The notes: generated by a model from the sequence alone, not told the origin. Positions 8,497 through 18,016 are shown, counted from the stretch's first letter. The stretch: 64,000 bases of DNA from Actinomycetota bacterium (GCA_019347575.1 JAHWKY010000008.1:1-64000), one strand, 5' to 3'. Translations and numbers: made by a program.

Positions 8497-9387
8497 TCAC
8501 CTCTCGGGCGGTGGTGGCGAGTAGGTCCTGATCGTCGGGTAGGCGAACTGGACCCGCGGCTCGAGGTGGAACGCGTCGAGGATGGCGCGCCAGATCTGCT
8601 GCTCGACGCCCCGACGGGTCCTCACCTCGACGAGGACCCGGCCCGTGAGCAGCACACCCGACGTCTCGACCCGCACGTACACCGTCGGCTCGAGGTGGCG
8701 GTAGCGGATCTTGTAGGCCGAGGCGGCCTCGCGGATCTGTCGGCCAGCGGCCTCGCTGACGTCCGGGGAGTGCGCGTTCATCGCCTCGAGGATCAGCTCC
8801 TCGGCGCGATGCCAGTCGGACTCGAACGTGACGAGCACCGGCAGCTCGTGCCAGACGTAGCTGAACCCCTCGGTGTAGGACCCGATGGGCTCGGTGAACA
8901 CCTTGCCGTTCGGGACGTGCACGATGCGGCCGGTGGACTGGTCGGCGTCGACCCAGTTCCCGATCTCGAGCAGCGAGAAGCGGAACATGCGCACGTCGAC
9001 GACGTCGCCCTTGTGCCCCGCGATCTCGATGCGGTCGTCGACGCGGAGGGGACGACGCAGCACGATGTAGACCCATCCCGCGAAGTTCTTGAGCACGTCC
9101 GACAGCGCGATGGCGATACCGGCCGCGGTCAGACCGAGGAACGTGCCGAGACCGCCGAGCGCCTCGAACCAGATCGCGACGACCGCGATGACGCCGACGA
9201 GGACGGCGACGTAGGTCGTGCCCTTGCGTGTGCGGTAGAGGATCTCGATGTCGTCCGGTGAGCGTCGGATCAACGCTCGGGCGACGATCGTCCGCCCCAG
9301 GATCAGCACGAGGATCACGACCCCCGTGAGGATGAGCTTGGTGTGGGTCGTGGACGACAGCCCGAGCCACTCGGTCAGACCCTCCAC
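8497..9387 (-). CDS. MscS-family mechanosensitive channel
   Basis: The 296-residue protein has three predicted membrane helices in the first 115 residues; the third carries the Gly/Ala-rich pore pattern LGLTAAGIAIALSDVLKNFAGW. It is followed by the MscS beta domain (RPLRVDDRIEIAGHKGDVVDVRMF, then VHVPNGKVFTEPIGSY) and the cytoplasmic alpha/beta domain. MscS channels release solutes on hypo-osmotic shock. The length is close to the classical family. It is divergent from the MFS gene with 96 bases between them. Confidence 0.92.
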   Translation of the reverse strand: MEGLTEWLGLSSTTHTKLILTGVVILVLILGRTIVARALIRRSPDDIEILYRTRKGTTYVAVLVGVIAVVAIWFEALGGLGTFLGLTAAGIAIALSDVLKNFAGWVYIVLRRPLRVDDRIEIAGHKGDVVDVRMFRFSLLEIGNWVDADQSTGRIVHVPNGKVFTEPIGSYTEGFSYVWHELPVLVTFESDWHRAEELILEAMNAHSPDVSEAAGRQIREAASAYKIRYRHLEPTVYVRVETSGVLLTGRVLVEVRTRRGVEQQIWRAILDAFHLEPRVQFAYPTIRTYSPPPPER

Positions 9388-9483
9388 GCACCGCCTCCGG
9401 AACCGCCGCGTCCGGCGCCTACGGTAGTGCGCTCACGCCGCTGGCTCCGTCAGGGGCGTACGACGTCGCAGACGGAGGTGATC

Positions 9484-10683
9484 GTGCCGGACGGTGAGGA
9501 GGCGAGGCCACCGCTGCTGCTCATCTTCGCCATCACCGCGACGGGGATCACCGGCAACACCCTGGTCGCACCCGTGATCCCCGATCTGGTCGACGGGCTG
9601 GGTGCGTCGCGGTCACTGGCGGGACTCGTGCTGTCGGCCGCCACCCTGCCCGGCATCGCACTCGCCCCGGTCATCGGGCTGCTGGCCGACCGGTTCGGTC
9701 GCCGCGAGGTGCTCGCCCCGTGCCTCGCGTTGTTCGGAGTCGCCGGGGCGCTCGCCGGCCTCGCTCCGAACTTCTGGGTGCTCATCGTCGCTCGCTTCCT
9801 CCAGGGCGCCGGCTCGGCCGGGTTGGTCAACCTCGCGGTGGTCCTCATCGGCGACAACTGGGACGGCACCGAGCGGGCCACGGTGATGGGCCGCAACTCC
9901 GCAGTGCTGACCGTCGGTGTCGCGGTCCTGCCCCCGTTGGGAGGTGGCCTCGCCGAGCTCGGCGGGTTCCGCGCCCCGTTCGTGATCTACCCCGTCTCGC
10001 TCATCACCGCGTGGGCGGTCCTGCGCTACCTGCCGCGCACGCCACGCAGCGACGTCCGCATCGCCGAGCGCTTCCGTGGTGCGCTGCCCTACCTGCGCGA
10101 ACCCGGCGCGCTCGCGCTGTTCGCCACCGCCGCGATCCTGTTCGTAACGATCTTCGGTGTGCTGCTGACCGTGCTGCCGCTGTACCTGCAGGACACGTTC
10201 GGGATGGGCGCAGGGCTGCGGGGCGTGCTGCTCGGCCTGCCCGCGATCACGGCCACCGTCGTGGCCTTGAACCTCGGCCGCATCACCGCACGTCGGGGGC
10301 GGAGAGGCGTCGTGCGGGCATCGCTGGTCGTGTACGCGGTCGCGTTGGCGGCGCTCACGGCCGGCGCGAGCCTGATCGTGATCGTCCCGGCGCTCCTGGT
10401 GTTCGGGGCGGGTGAGGGGCTGCTGCTGCCGACCCTGCAGGACGCGGCCGCCGGTCACGCCCCGACCGAGTCACGCGGGACGGTCGTCGCGACCTTCGTC
10501 AGCGCGGCGAGGTTCGGTCAGACGGTCGGGCCGATCGGGGCGAGCGCGATGTACGACGACGTCGGGGCGCGGGCGACCTTCGCCGCCGGAGGCGTGCTCC
10601 TGACCGCGGCGCTCGCGACCATCGCGCCCCGCGCGGTCTCGCAGCCCGACGCCTCCGTCGAGCCCCGGGTCCCGCAGCGATGA
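9484..10683 (+). CDS. MFS transporter, probable drug or metabolite exporter
   Basis: A 399-residue protein with 12 predicted membrane helices. The loop motif between helices 2 and 3 (GLLADRFGRREVLA) is the MFS motif A, and the N-terminal half resembles DHA1-type exporters. GTG at 9484 is chosen because GGAGGTGA lies immediately upstream; a longer reading from 9343 would add a basic, non-homologous extension. The substrate cannot be told from sequence. It converges with the acyl-CoA dehydrogenase gene. Confidence 0.9.
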   Translation: MPDGEEARPPLLLIFAITATGITGNTLVAPVIPDLVDGLGASRSLAGLVLSAATLPGIALAPVIGLLADRFGRREVLAPCLALFGVAGALAGLAPNFWVLIVARFLQGAGSAGLVNLAVVLIGDNWDGTERATVMGRNSAVLTVGVAVLPPLGGGLAELGGFRAPFVIYPVSLITAWAVLRYLPRTPRSDVRIAERFRGALPYLREPGALALFATAAILFVTIFGVLLTVLPLYLQDTFGMGAGLRGVLLGLPAITATVVALNLGRITARRGRRGVVRASLVVYAVALAALTAGASLIVIVPALLVFGAGEGLLLPTLQDAAAGHAPTESRGTVVATFVSAARFGQTVGPIGASAMYDDVGARATFAAGGVLLTAALATIAPRAVSQPDASVEPRVPQR

Positions 10684-10690
10684 CGACGAG

Positions 10691-10732
10691 GTTGAAGAGT
10701 TGGGTACGCGTACACGTACTCAACGCTTCAAC
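10691..10732. terminator. long inverted repeat between convergent genes
   Basis: Arms of 18 bases (10691-10708 and 10715-10732) pair at 16 positions around a six-base loop. It lies between the stops of the MFS exporter and the acyl-CoA dehydrogenase, with no T-run. It probably stops transcription from both sides. Confidence 0.6.
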
Positions 10733-10737
10733 GCCGA

Positions 10738-11952
10738 TCAGGTGGGGAGGTAGCGCTTGAGCTCGCGCTTGGCCAGCGACATCTCGTGGACCTCATCGGG
10801 TCCGTCGGCCATGCGCAGCGTCCGCGCGTGCACCCACATCATCGCGAGCGGCGTGTCGTCGGTGAACCCCATCGCCCCGTGCGCCTGGATGGCCTTGTCG
10901 ATGACCCACTCGGCCATGGACGGGGCGACGATCTTGATCGCGCTGACCTCGACGCGCGCACCCTTGACGCCGACGGTGTCCATCAGCCAGGCGGTCTTCA
11001 TGACGAGCAGGCGCGCCTGCTCGATGCGGACCCGTGCCTGCGCGATCCACTGCTGGATGACGCCCTGCCGGGCGAGCGGCTTGCCGAACGCCTCGCGCGC
11101 GATGACGCGTTCGCACATCAGGTCGAAGGCTCGCTCGGCCATCCCGATGAGCCGCATGCAGTGGTGGATGCGCCCCGGTCCGAGCCGAGCCTGCGCCAGG
11201 CCGAAGCCGCCTCCCTCCTCACCGATGAGGTTGGACACCGGGACGCGGACGTCCTCGAAAGCCAGCTCGGGATGGCCCCCCTTGGGGTCGAGCGCCCCGT
11301 AGACCGGCAGCTCACGCACGATGCGGACACCGGGGGTCTCCATCGGCACGAGCACGAAGCTCTGCTGGTGGTAGGGGTCGGCGTCGGGGTCGGTCTTGCC
11401 CATGAAGATGCAGATGGCGGCGTCGGCGTGGCCTGCTCCTGACGTGAACCACTTGCGCCCGTTGATGACGTAGTCGTCGCCGTCGCGCTCGATGCGGCTC
11501 TGGATGTTGGTCGCGTCGGAGCTGGCGACGTCGGGCTCGGTCATCGCGAAGCAGGAGCGGATCTCGCCCTCGAGCAGCGGCACGAGCCAGCGCTCCTGCT
11601 GCTCCGGCGTGCCGAACTCGGCGAGGATCTCCATGTTGCCGGTGTCGGGCGCGGAGCAGTTGCACGCCTCCGGTGCCAGCATCGGCGAGCGGCCCATGAT
11701 CTCGCACAGCGGGGCGTACTCGCGGTTGGTCAGCCCGGCGCCCCACTTCTCGTTGGGCAGGAAGAGGTTCCACAGCCCGCGCTTGCGCGCCTCGAGCTTG
11801 AGCTCTGCCAGGATCGGCGGCGTCGCGTGCCGGTCACCGCTGGCCTCGAGCTGCTCGCGGTAGACGGGCTCAGCGGGGTAGACGCTCGCGTCCATGAAGT
11901 CCGCCAGCTCCTCCTGGAGCTGCTTCGTGCGGTCGGACAGCTCGAACTCCAC
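10738..11952 (-). CDS. acyl-CoA dehydrogenase
   Basis: The 404-residue protein is a FAD-dependent acyl-CoA dehydrogenase, introducing the alpha-beta double bond in fatty-acid or branched-chain catabolism. Visible motifs are [16 protein letters not shown] (FAD/substrate loop), [13 protein letters not shown], the helical C-terminal domain with [13 protein letters not shown], and [15 protein letters not shown] near the end. The sequence resembles the ACAD10/11-like bacterial group that carries the MTEP motif. GTG at 11952 has GGAGG six bases upstream; a reading from 12687 would add unrelated sequence across the repeat-bearing intergenic region. The enoyl-CoA hydratase for the next step lies upstream on the same strand. 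Confidence 0.93.
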   Translation of the reverse strand: MEFELSDRTKQLQEELADFMDASVYPAEPVYREQLEASGDRHATPPILAELKLEARKRGLWNLFLPNEKWGAGLTNREYAPLCEIMGRSPMLAPEACNCSAPDTGNMEILAEFGTPEQQERWLVPLLEGEIRSCFAMTEPDVASSDATNIQSRIERDGDDYVINGRKWFTSGAGHADAAICIFMGKTDPDADPYHQQSFVLVPMETPGVRIVRELPVYGALDPKGGHPELAFEDVRVPVSNLIGEEGGGFGLAQARLGPGRIHHCMRLIGMAERAFDLMCERVIAREAFGKPLARQGVIQQWIAQARVRIEQARLLVMKTAWLMDTVGVKGARVEVSAIKIVAPSMAEWVIDKAIQAHGAMGFTDDTPLAMMWVHARTLRMADGPDEVHEMSLAKRELKRYLPT

Positions 11953-12030
11953 GGGGCGCCTCCGGGTATGGCGGATGGACCCCGACGCTAGCGCCCGGAA
12001 GGCAACAGAAGGGTCCCCCGACGATGCACA

Positions 12031-12056
12031 GCCGCCGACACCGCGCTGTCGGCGGC
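12031..12056. terminator. GC-rich hairpin upstream of acyl-CoA dehydrogenase gene
   Basis: Perfect 10-base arms GCCGCCGACA and TGTCGGCGGC surround a six-base loop. No T-run follows on either strand. It may end transcripts from the upstream hydratase gene or act in the leader of the dehydrogenase gene. Confidence 0.4.
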
Positions 12057-12071
12057 GGGTAACAACGAAGC

Positions 12072-12101
12072 CCGGATCGACGACGCGGAGCGGCGTCGCC
12101 A
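12072..12101. repeat. 30-base palindromic repeat, copy 1
   Basis: These 30 bases recur exactly at 12143-12172, 71 bases later. The core CGACGACGCGGAGCGGCGTCG is imperfectly self-complementary. A diverged third copy lies at 44611-44637. Confidence 0.75.
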
Positions 12102-12142
12102 GAGGAAGGACCGCGCTCTCGGCTGCGGGGGGATGGCGAGGG

Positions 12143-12172
12143 CCGGATCGACGACGCGGAGCGGCGTCGCCA
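12143..12172. repeat. 30-base palindromic repeat, copy 2
   Basis: Exact copy of 12072-12101, in the same orientation. Two copies with unlike spacers do not make a CRISPR array; a small REP-like family is more likely. Confidence 0.75.
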
Positions 12173-12341
12173 ATAAATGGTGTCGCCCCGGTCGACGTCC
12201 CCCCCTCTCGGGGGTTCTGCCTACCGGGGCAACGCGGGGGACAGTAGGCGCTCGGTCGACCCTTGGCAAGAGGAGATCCGGACGTGACCGCGGGGCGCAC
12301 GGAGGAACCGACGCACGTGCGCCACGCGTTCGGGTCGCGCC

Positions 12342-13154
12342 CTACTCGGAGGCCGGCCCTTCGAAGGCAGGGGGGCGCTTCTCGCGGATGGCGGCCATGC
12401 CCTCGCGGACGTCGGGGCCCGAGAAGCCCAGGAACTCGTAGGCGAGGGACGCGTCGAAGGTCGGACCGAACGTCCGCAGCCAGTTGTTGAGGGTCAGCTT
12501 GGTGAACCGGATGGCGGACTGGCTGCTGGCGGCGAGCTTGCGGGCGACCTCCAGCGCCCGATCGCGGGTCGCGCCGTCGTCGACGACGAGGGAGACGAGT
12601 CCGATGCGCTCGGCTTCCTCCCCCGACACCGGCTCGCACGTCAGCAGGTGGTACTTGGCCTTGGCCATGCCGCACAGCAGCGGCCACACGATGGCGGCGT
12701 GGTCGCCTGCGGCGACGCCGAGGCGCGTGTGCCCGTCGATGATGCGCGCGCTGCGCCCCGCGATCGAGATGTCGGCGAGCAGCCCGACGACCAGGCCGGC
12801 ACCGACGGCCGGACCTTCCATCGCGGAGACGATCGGCTTGGCGCAGTTGATGACGTTGTAGACCAGGTCCCGTGCCTCGCGCAGCACGCGGATGCGTGTG
12901 GCGAAGTCGTCGGCCATGTCGCGGACGAGATCCAGGTCGCCCCCGCTCGAGTAGACCTCACCCTCGCCTCGGATGATCGCGACGCGCGTCTCCGGGTCGC
13001 GATCGACCTCGAGCCACACCTCCGCGAGCTCGCGGTGACCGTCGTGGTCGAGTGAGTTGAGCCGACCGGGGTTGTCCATGATGATCTCGAGCAGGTGCTG
13101 CTCGGGGCGTTCGATGCGCAGGTTGGTGAAGCGTGCGTAGCGATCGTCGGTCAC
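12342..13154 (-). CDS. enoyl-CoA hydratase/isomerase family protein
   Basis: A 270-residue crotonase-fold protein. The oxyanion-hole segments are visible as [15 protein letters not shown] and [23 protein letters not shown], and [21 protein letters not shown] covers the active-site helix region. In this sequence the usual catalytic Glu of hydratases is not obvious at the second position, so isomerase or another crotonase activity is possible. GTG at 13154 follows a GAGGAGG about nine bases upstream. With the acyl-CoA dehydrogenase downstream it suggests a short acyl-CoA degradation set. Confidence 0.88.
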   Translation of the reverse strand: MTDDRYARFTNLRIERPEQHLLEIIMDNPGRLNSLDHDGHRELAEVWLEVDRDPETRVAIIRGEGEVYSSGGDLDLVRDMADDFATRIRVLREARDLVYNVINCAKPIVSAMEGPAVGAGLVVGLLADISIAGRSARIIDGHTRLGVAAGDHAAIVWPLLCGMAKAKYHLLTCEPVSGEEAERIGLVSLVVDDGATRDRALEVARKLAASSQSAIRFTKLTLNNWLRTFGPTFDASLAYEFLGFSGPDVREGMAAIREKRPPAFEGPASE

Positions 13155-13315
13155 GGCTCGAGCCTCCTCGGATGCGTCGCATCCTGACACACCGGCGCGC
13201 ACCGACTAGACCACGCGAGCGACCTTGGCAAGAAGAAGATGTAGAAGTTGCTGCATTCCTGACCGAACTACCCGTAGTCTTCCGCGTGGCAGCCACTCCG
13301 TCAGGGAGGGATCGC

Positions 13316-13570
13316 GTGGCACCAGCGAAGAAGTCGGCCAAGAAGAAGACCACCAAGAAGGCCCCGGCCAAGAAGAAGTCGCCTGCGAAGAAGAAGGCGA
13401 CGAAGAAGAAGGCCCCGGCCAAGAAGAAGTCGACGAAGAAGGCCCCGGCCAAGAAGAAGGCCAGCAAGAAGAAGGCCACGAAGAAGAAGGCCCCGGCCAA
13501 GAAGAAGTCGACGAAGAAGGCCCCGGCCAAGAAGAAGGCCACCAAGCGCAAGTCGACGAAGAAGAAGTAA
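13316..13570 (+). CDS. histone H1-like lysine/alanine-rich DNA-binding protein
   Basis: An 84-residue protein made almost wholly of Lys, Ala, Pro, Thr and Ser in repeats such as [19 protein letters not shown]. It has no folded domain. Such tails bind DNA non-specifically and compact the nucleoid, as in bacterial H1-like proteins and the C-terminal tails of actinobacterial HU. No HU core is present upstream, so it stands alone. GTG at 13316 follows GGGAGGG at ideal distance. Nearly every Lys is AAG, and the gene has a 64-base internal duplication. A strong terminator follows. Confidence 0.85.
   Translation: MAPAKKSAKKKTTKKAPAKKKSPAKKKATKKKAPAKKKSTKKAPAKKKASKKKATKKKAPAKKKSTKKAPAKKKATKRKSTKKK
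13400..13541 (+). repeat. 64-base direct duplication inside the histone-like gene
   Basis: Positions 13400-13463 are repeated without visible change at 13478-13541 (78-base period, in frame). This makes the protein length prone to change by slippage or recombination. Confidence 0.8.
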
Positions 13571-13585
13571 CTGGCCAGACCCCAC

Positions 13586-13613
13586 GGAACCCCCGGCACC
13601 CGCCGGGGGTTCC
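13586..13613. terminator. strong hairpin terminator
   Basis: A perfect 12-base stem (GGAACCCCCGGC and its complement) with a four-base loop, followed on the plus strand by TCCCTCGTCT. It lies between the histone-like gene and the convergent DUF1206 gene and can serve both. Confidence 0.8.
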
Positions 13614-13637
13614 CTCGTCTACGGGTGACCCGACCGA

Positions 13638-14444
13638 TCAGTCGAGGTCGCGGACCTCGGCGTACCGCACCATCGCGAGCAGGAACGCGCCGTACAGCCC
13701 GAACCCGAGCGCGACCGCCCCGACGAGCCAGGGCCCGTGCGCGGTCCCGCTCAGCTCACGCAGTGCGCCGTCGAGCCCGACACCTCCCGAGTCGAAGGTC
13801 AGCGCGGAGTGCACGATGAACGCGCCGACGAGTCCGAAGCCGAGGGCGCGCCCCGCATGCCCGGCCGACCCCAGTGGCTCGAGCCACGCCCGGGTCGCGT
13901 CACCGATGCGGCGTTCCTCGAGATCCTCGAGGAAGCTGCGGCTGATGGCTTGGTAGCCCTGGTACGCGGCGATCCCGAGCACGACGACGCCGACGCCCGC
14001 GACGATCCACGCTCCCCCGGTCCACTCGAGGACCGTCCTCGTCACCGACCGCTCGCTGCTGGTTCCACCACCCGCACCGACCGCCTCACGTGCGGTGAGC
14101 AGGGCGAGACCGGTGTACAGCAGCGCGCGGAACGCGAACGCGACGCGCATGGCCCAGGCGGGGAGGTCACGTTCCTCGCGCGGTCCGCGGTAGGCCTGCA
14201 CCGCCCGCCACACGGCGTACGCGGCGAAGGCGACCGTAAGCGCGATGAGCAGCGCGCGACCGAACGGCTGCTTGGCGATGGCCTCGATCGCACCCTGGGC
14301 ACTGGCGTTGCCCGATCCCCGCGATCCGCCGAGCACGACCTGCGCCGCCAGGACGGCCAGGACGGCGTAGAGCAGGCCACGTCCGGCGAGGCCAGCGCGT
14401 GCGAGCCGTTCGAGCGTCGCGTCGTCGACCAAGCGTTGCCCCAC
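13638..14444 (-). CDS. DUF1206 family membrane protein
   Basis: The 268-residue protein has six predicted membrane helices arranged as three repeats of the two-helix DUF1206 unit (ARAGLAGRGLLYAVLAVLA; MRVAFAFRALLYTGLALLT; GHAGRALGFGLVGAFIVHSA). The family is common in actinobacteria and of unknown function. GTG at 14444 follows GGGAGGTAGG. It is divergent from the first PAP2-kinase gene. Confidence 0.88.
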   Translation of the reverse strand: MGQRLVDDATLERLARAGLAGRGLLYAVLAVLAAQVVLGGSRGSGNASAQGAIEAIAKQPFGRALLIALTVAFAAYAVWRAVQAYRGPREERDLPAWAMRVAFAFRALLYTGLALLTAREAVGAGGGTSSERSVTRTVLEWTGGAWIVAGVGVVVLGIAAYQGYQAISRSFLEDLEERRIGDATRAWLEPLGSAGHAGRALGFGLVGAFIVHSALTFDSGGVGLDGALRELSGTAHGPWLVGAVALGFGLYGAFLLAMVRYAEVRDLD

Positions 14445-14639
14445 CGCCCTACCTCCCTCCACGGTCCGCTCGCCGAGCGCTCCTCGGCCCGGCGATGAGT
14501 ATGCCGAGGCGCGGAGGCGTGGGGCCGCCCCCCGCCCTACCCGCGTCGGTGTCCCTGCCGCTCGTGCGGACGAACGGCCGGGGAGGCTCGGTGCCCTGCC
14601 GGGTCGATACTCGGATGAAGCTGCGCTGCGAGAGGTGCT

Positions 14640-16351
14640 GTGTCCGCCGAGGCTGAACGGCCCGTGCTCGAGCGCGTCGACGCCGACGCGGAGTCTGCGG
14701 CTGCCCCGGAAGCCGGACACCAGGAGGGCGCTCGCCGTCGACGCCCGACCGGCGAACCCCCTCCACTACCGGCTGCCCAGCGCTGGCGTGGGTACCGCTG
14801 GGGGATCGTGGCCTTCATCGCTGCGGTTGCTTCGCTGTTCGCGCTGGCGTACAGCGACAGCGATGTCGTCGCCCGCGCCGACGAGGCGCTCAACCGGGGC
14901 GCGGTGGCGCTGCGCACGGACCTGAGCGTCGCGCTCGCGGAGGTCCTCTCGGGTCTGACCAACGAGTGGACCCTGCGGATCCTGCGGTGGGGGACCATCG
15001 CGGTGCTGCTCGCTGTCCGGCGCATCCGTCACCTGCTGGTCTTCGTGGGCGCGATCCTCGTGGTCGAGTGGGCGACCGCCCTCCTCAACTACGCGATCAC
15101 GCGACCCCGGCCGATGGTCCCGATCGTCGGTGCGTGGGAGGGCTTCAGCCACCCGTCCCGTCCCGTCGCGGGCCTGGTCGTGACGCTCATCGGTATGCGC
15201 AGCGTGCTCGTCCCGCCCGGCCCGTGGCGCGGTCGCGTCGCCTCGATCATCGGAGTTCTGACCGCGGTGGTCGGGATCGCGCGCGTCCTGCTGGGCGTCG
15301 ACCACCCGACCGACGTGCTCGTCGCAGCCGCCCTCGGCGCCGGCGTCGGGTTCCTCGCGTTGCGACTCCTCGCACCGAGCAACATCGTGCCGGTGGTGTA
15401 CCGGAGGGGGGAGACCGCCCACGTCGACCTGACGCCGGAGCGCCTCGCCGCGATCCGTGACGCCGCCCGCGACCAACTCGGCCTCGCGGTCGCCGACATC
15501 GAACTGCACGCGACGGAAGGATCAGCCGGATCGACGCCGCTGCGGGTGCAGCTCGCAGACCCGAGTACGGAGCGAGACACCGTCTTCGCCAAGCTCTACA
15601 CCCACCACCACGTGCGCTCCGATCGCTCGTACAAGTTGGGGCGCCTGCTGCTCTACGGGGCGTTGGAGGACGAGGCACCGTTCGCGAGCGTGCGCCACCT
15701 CGTGCTCTACGAGGACCACATGACGCGGGTCATGCGCGACGCCGGGCTGCCGGTACCGGCGCCGCTCGGGATCATCGAGATCACCCCGGCACGCGAGTAC
15801 GCGATCCTGTTCGAGTACCTCGCCGACGGTGACGAGCTCGACGCGGTCGAGGTGGACGAGGAGCTGATCGACCAGGCCTGGAGCTGGTCCAGAACCTGTG
15901 GGGCGCAGGGATCGCTCACCGCGACCTCAAGCCGGGCAACCTGCTGGTCGTCGACGGGGACCTCCGACTGGTCGACACCGCCTTCGCACAGGTGCGCCCT
16001 TCCCCGTGGCGGCAGGCGGTCGATCTCGGGGCGATGATGCTCGTGCTCGCGCTGGGGTCGGACGCCGAGACCGTCTACGCGCGTGCGAGCGAGCGCTTCA
16101 GCCAGGAGGAACTCGGCGAGGCGTTCGCGGCCACGCGCGGGTTCGCCATACCGGCTCAGCTCCGCGACAGGCTCGAGGTCGATGGCCGCGACCTGCTCGG
16201 CCGCTTCCGCGAGCTGGCGCCCGCGCACGCCCCGATCCGCATGCACCGGTGGGGGCGGCGGCGGATCGCAGCCGCCGTCGGCGTGGTCCTGGCCGCGGCG
16301 CTGTTCGGGGGGCTGACGTGGGTGTCGTTCACGACGGCGGGGATGCTGTGA
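14640..16351 (+). pseudogene. PAP2-like membrane domain fused to a protein-kinase-like domain, frameshifted near 15878
   Basis: From GTG 14640, residues 50-250 form a six-helix PAP2-fold domain (ITRPRPMVPIVGAWEGFSHP, ARVLLGVDHPTDVLVA), then a kinase-like domain. The frame runs into nonsense after EELIDQAWSW; shifting to the frame used from 15880 restores ELVQNLWGAGIAHRDLKPGN and LVDTAFAQ, and continues through a C-terminal membrane helix to the stop at 16351. One missing C in the GGCC at 15876-15878 explains it, either true mutation or sequence error. The PAP2 motifs are degenerate: no Lys before RPRP, SGH replaced by HPS, and the last His replaced by Asp with His shifted by one. The kinase loop HRDLKPGN is intact. 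If the frame is repaired it is a 570-residue protein. Confidence 0.75.
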
Positions 16352-16896
16352 AGACGTCGACTCTCGCCGTCGTGTTCGCGCTGGCGGTCAGCGTCGGCTG
16401 TGAAGGCGACCTGCCCGCCTCAGCGCCGACGTGCGATGCCCTCGAGACCGTCGCGACGCAGGCACAGGCGTTGCCCGCTGCCGAGCAGCTCCCCTGCCTG
16501 GAGGAGGTCCCCCTCGGCTGGACCGTCACGACGTTCGAGGTCGAGCGCGGCGTCGCCAGCTTCAACCTCAGTCACGACATCGCGGGGAGCGACGTCGTCG
16601 TGGTGGCACTGATGGAGCGATGCGTCTCCGCCGAGCAAGCCGAGCCGGTCGAGCTCGCGCCCGGCGAGGACCAGGAGCGGATCCACGTGCAGTCTCAGAC
16701 CACGTACGAGGCCGAGCGCTTCCACGCGATCGAGGGTGGCTGCATCGTCACGACCCTCGCGTTCGACGGAGAAGGGTGGGGTAACGCGCTCGAGCAGATC
16801 GAGCCCGTGCTGACGACCACACCACGTGACGTTCTCGCGGAACGCCTCCGTGAAGCGTCCGATGGCGCGCTGGACCTCGACCGCATGCGACGTTGA
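16348..16896 (+). CDS. probable lipoprotein of unknown function
   Basis: This 182-residue protein starts VKTSTLAVVFALAVSVGCEG, a short signal peptide ending at a cysteine, so lipid attachment is likely although the lipobox is not canonical. No known domain is recognised; five further cysteines occur, including EQLPCLEE, MERCVSAEQ and EGGCIVTT. The GTG start overlaps the stop of the PAP2-kinase gene by three bases (CTGTGA), so the two are translationally coupled and probably work together at the membrane. Confidence 0.75.
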   Translation: MKTSTLAVVFALAVSVGCEGDLPASAPTCDALETVATQAQALPAAEQLPCLEEVPLGWTVTTFEVERGVASFNLSHDIAGSDVVVVALMERCVSAEQAEPVELAPGEDQERIHVQSQTTYEAERFHAIEGGCIVTTLAFDGEGWGNALEQIEPVLTTTPRDVLAERLREASDGALDLDRMRR

Positions 16897-16930
16897 CCCG
16901 GCGGAGGCCACGGCGCCGCCGCGAACCTGG

Positions 16931-18016
16931 TCACGTCCGTGACGCGGAGCGCTCGACGTCATCTGGCCCCACCGACGCACCGTCCTCACCCTCGCGCCAA
17001 TCGCTGCGGTGGCGCCACACGAGGTAGGTGAGCCCGCCGAGCGGCACGGGAAGCAGGTAGGTCAGAGTGCGGAAGGCCAGCACAGCGGCCACGACCAGGC
17101 TCTTGTCCGCCCCCATCGCCACGAACGCCCCGACGTAGCCCAGCTCGATCATGCCGACCGCTCCTGGCGTCAGGGGGATGGCGGTGACGAGCCGAGCGAA
17201 CGCGAACCCGGCCAGCGCCTCCGCGAAGCTCAGCTCGTCCGCGCCGACACCAACGAGGCGCAGCGTGGTGTACAGCACAGCGAACAGCGACAGATGTCCG
17301 ACCACCGTGGCGATCGTCAGGACGTGCCACCGGCGCTGGAGCAGCTCGATGGAGTCCTCGCGGAAGCGTGCCGCCTTGTCGTCCCAGTCCTGGACCGGGC
17401 CCTTGCCGGCGAGACCGATGATCTTCGAAGCGACGTTCCCGGCCACCGCGCCGACCCGGCGTGCCAACTCCTCGCTACGGAGCACGAGGTAGAGGAGGAC
17501 GACCGCGACACCGAGGACGAGCAGTCCGATGACGCTGACGACGGCCAGACGGCCGTTCCCTCCGCCGGTGAGCGCCAGCAGAGCCAGTGCGACGATCGGC
17601 ATCCCGAGCTTGACGAAGTTGTTCCACACGGCGGTCACGAGCACGTAGCGCCCGATCTCGCCTGGGGCGAAGTCCCACGATGCGAGCATCGCCGTCGACA
17701 CGCCCACGCCCACTCCCCCGCCGGCGGGGACGGTGTTGGCCACCGCGGTGGACGAGAGGTTGACGGTCGCCGCTTGGCCGAAGCTCAGGCCGGGCAGCGC
17801 CGCCATCGTGACCCACCAGTAGGTCACCTGGTTCCACAGCGTCACGGCGGCGAGACCGGTCCACGCGAGCGCGCCGATATCGCGGAGGTGGCGCCACACC
17901 TCCCGCATGTCGGTGATCCTCGGAAGGACGCCCACGAAGATCCCGACGACGATCGCGACCGCGAGCGCGGCCTTCAACATCCTCGTCGTGCGTGACGGGT
18001 CCGATGAACCGGACAC
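16931..18016 (-). CDS. UPF0104 / lysylphosphatidylglycerol synthase-type transmembrane protein
   Basis: The 361-residue protein has about eight membrane helices and the family's landmarks: NLSSTAVANTVPAGGGVGVGV, RLVTAIPLTPGAVGMIELGYVGAFVAMG and a C-terminal YLLPVPLGGLTYLVWRH. It corresponds to the membrane (flippase-like) half of MprF without the catalytic lysyl-transferase half. GTG at 18016 follows GGGGAGGT. It lies between, and on the opposite strand from, two PAP2-kinase genes; a role in moving or modifying envelope lipids is an inference from family and context. Confidence 0.88.
   Translation of the reverse strand: MSGSSDPSRTTRMLKAALAVAIVVGIFVGVLPRITDMREVWRHLRDIGALAWTGLAAVTLWNQVTYWWVTMAALPGLSFGQAATVNLSSTAVANTVPAGGGVGVGVSTAMLASWDFAPGEIGRYVLVTAVWNNFVKLGMPIVALALLALTGGGNGRLAVVSVIGLLVLGVAVVLLYLVLRSEELARRVGAVAGNVASKIIGLAGKGPVQDWDDKAARFREDSIELLQRRWHVLTIATVVGHLSLFAVLYTTLRLVGVGADELSFAEALAGFAFARLVTAIPLTPGAVGMIELGYVGAFVAMGADKSLVVAAVLAFRTLTYLLPVPLGGLTYLVWRHRSDWREGEDGASVGPDDVERSASRT

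Larger units (their letters stand above)
11953..12341. other. 389-base intergenic region with palindromic repeats
   Basis: No convincing gene is present. It holds a 10-base-pair perfect hairpin (12031-12056, GCCGCCGACA with its complement), two copies of a 30-base palindromic repeat, a C5/G5 hairpin near 12204 and presumably the promoter of the acyl-CoA dehydrogenase gene and the terminator of the enoyl-CoA hydratase gene. Confidence 0.6.

Noticed and set aside
12072-12172. Possible CRISPR
   Set aside because: Only two repeat copies with one 41-base interval, and no cas genes.
12284-12490. Small plus-strand gene starting at GTG 12284 after AAGAGGAG
   Set aside because: The product is Arg/Pro-rich, has no recognisable feature and runs antisense into the hydratase gene.
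11953-12687. N-terminal extension of the acyl-CoA dehydrogenase frame
   Set aside because: The open frame crosses the repeat region and the hydratase gene in antisense; homology and the ribosome site start at 11952.
15870-15890. Programmed frameshift in the PAP2-kinase gene
   Set aside because: No slippery heptamer of known type and no downstream stimulator is evident; a missing base is simpler.
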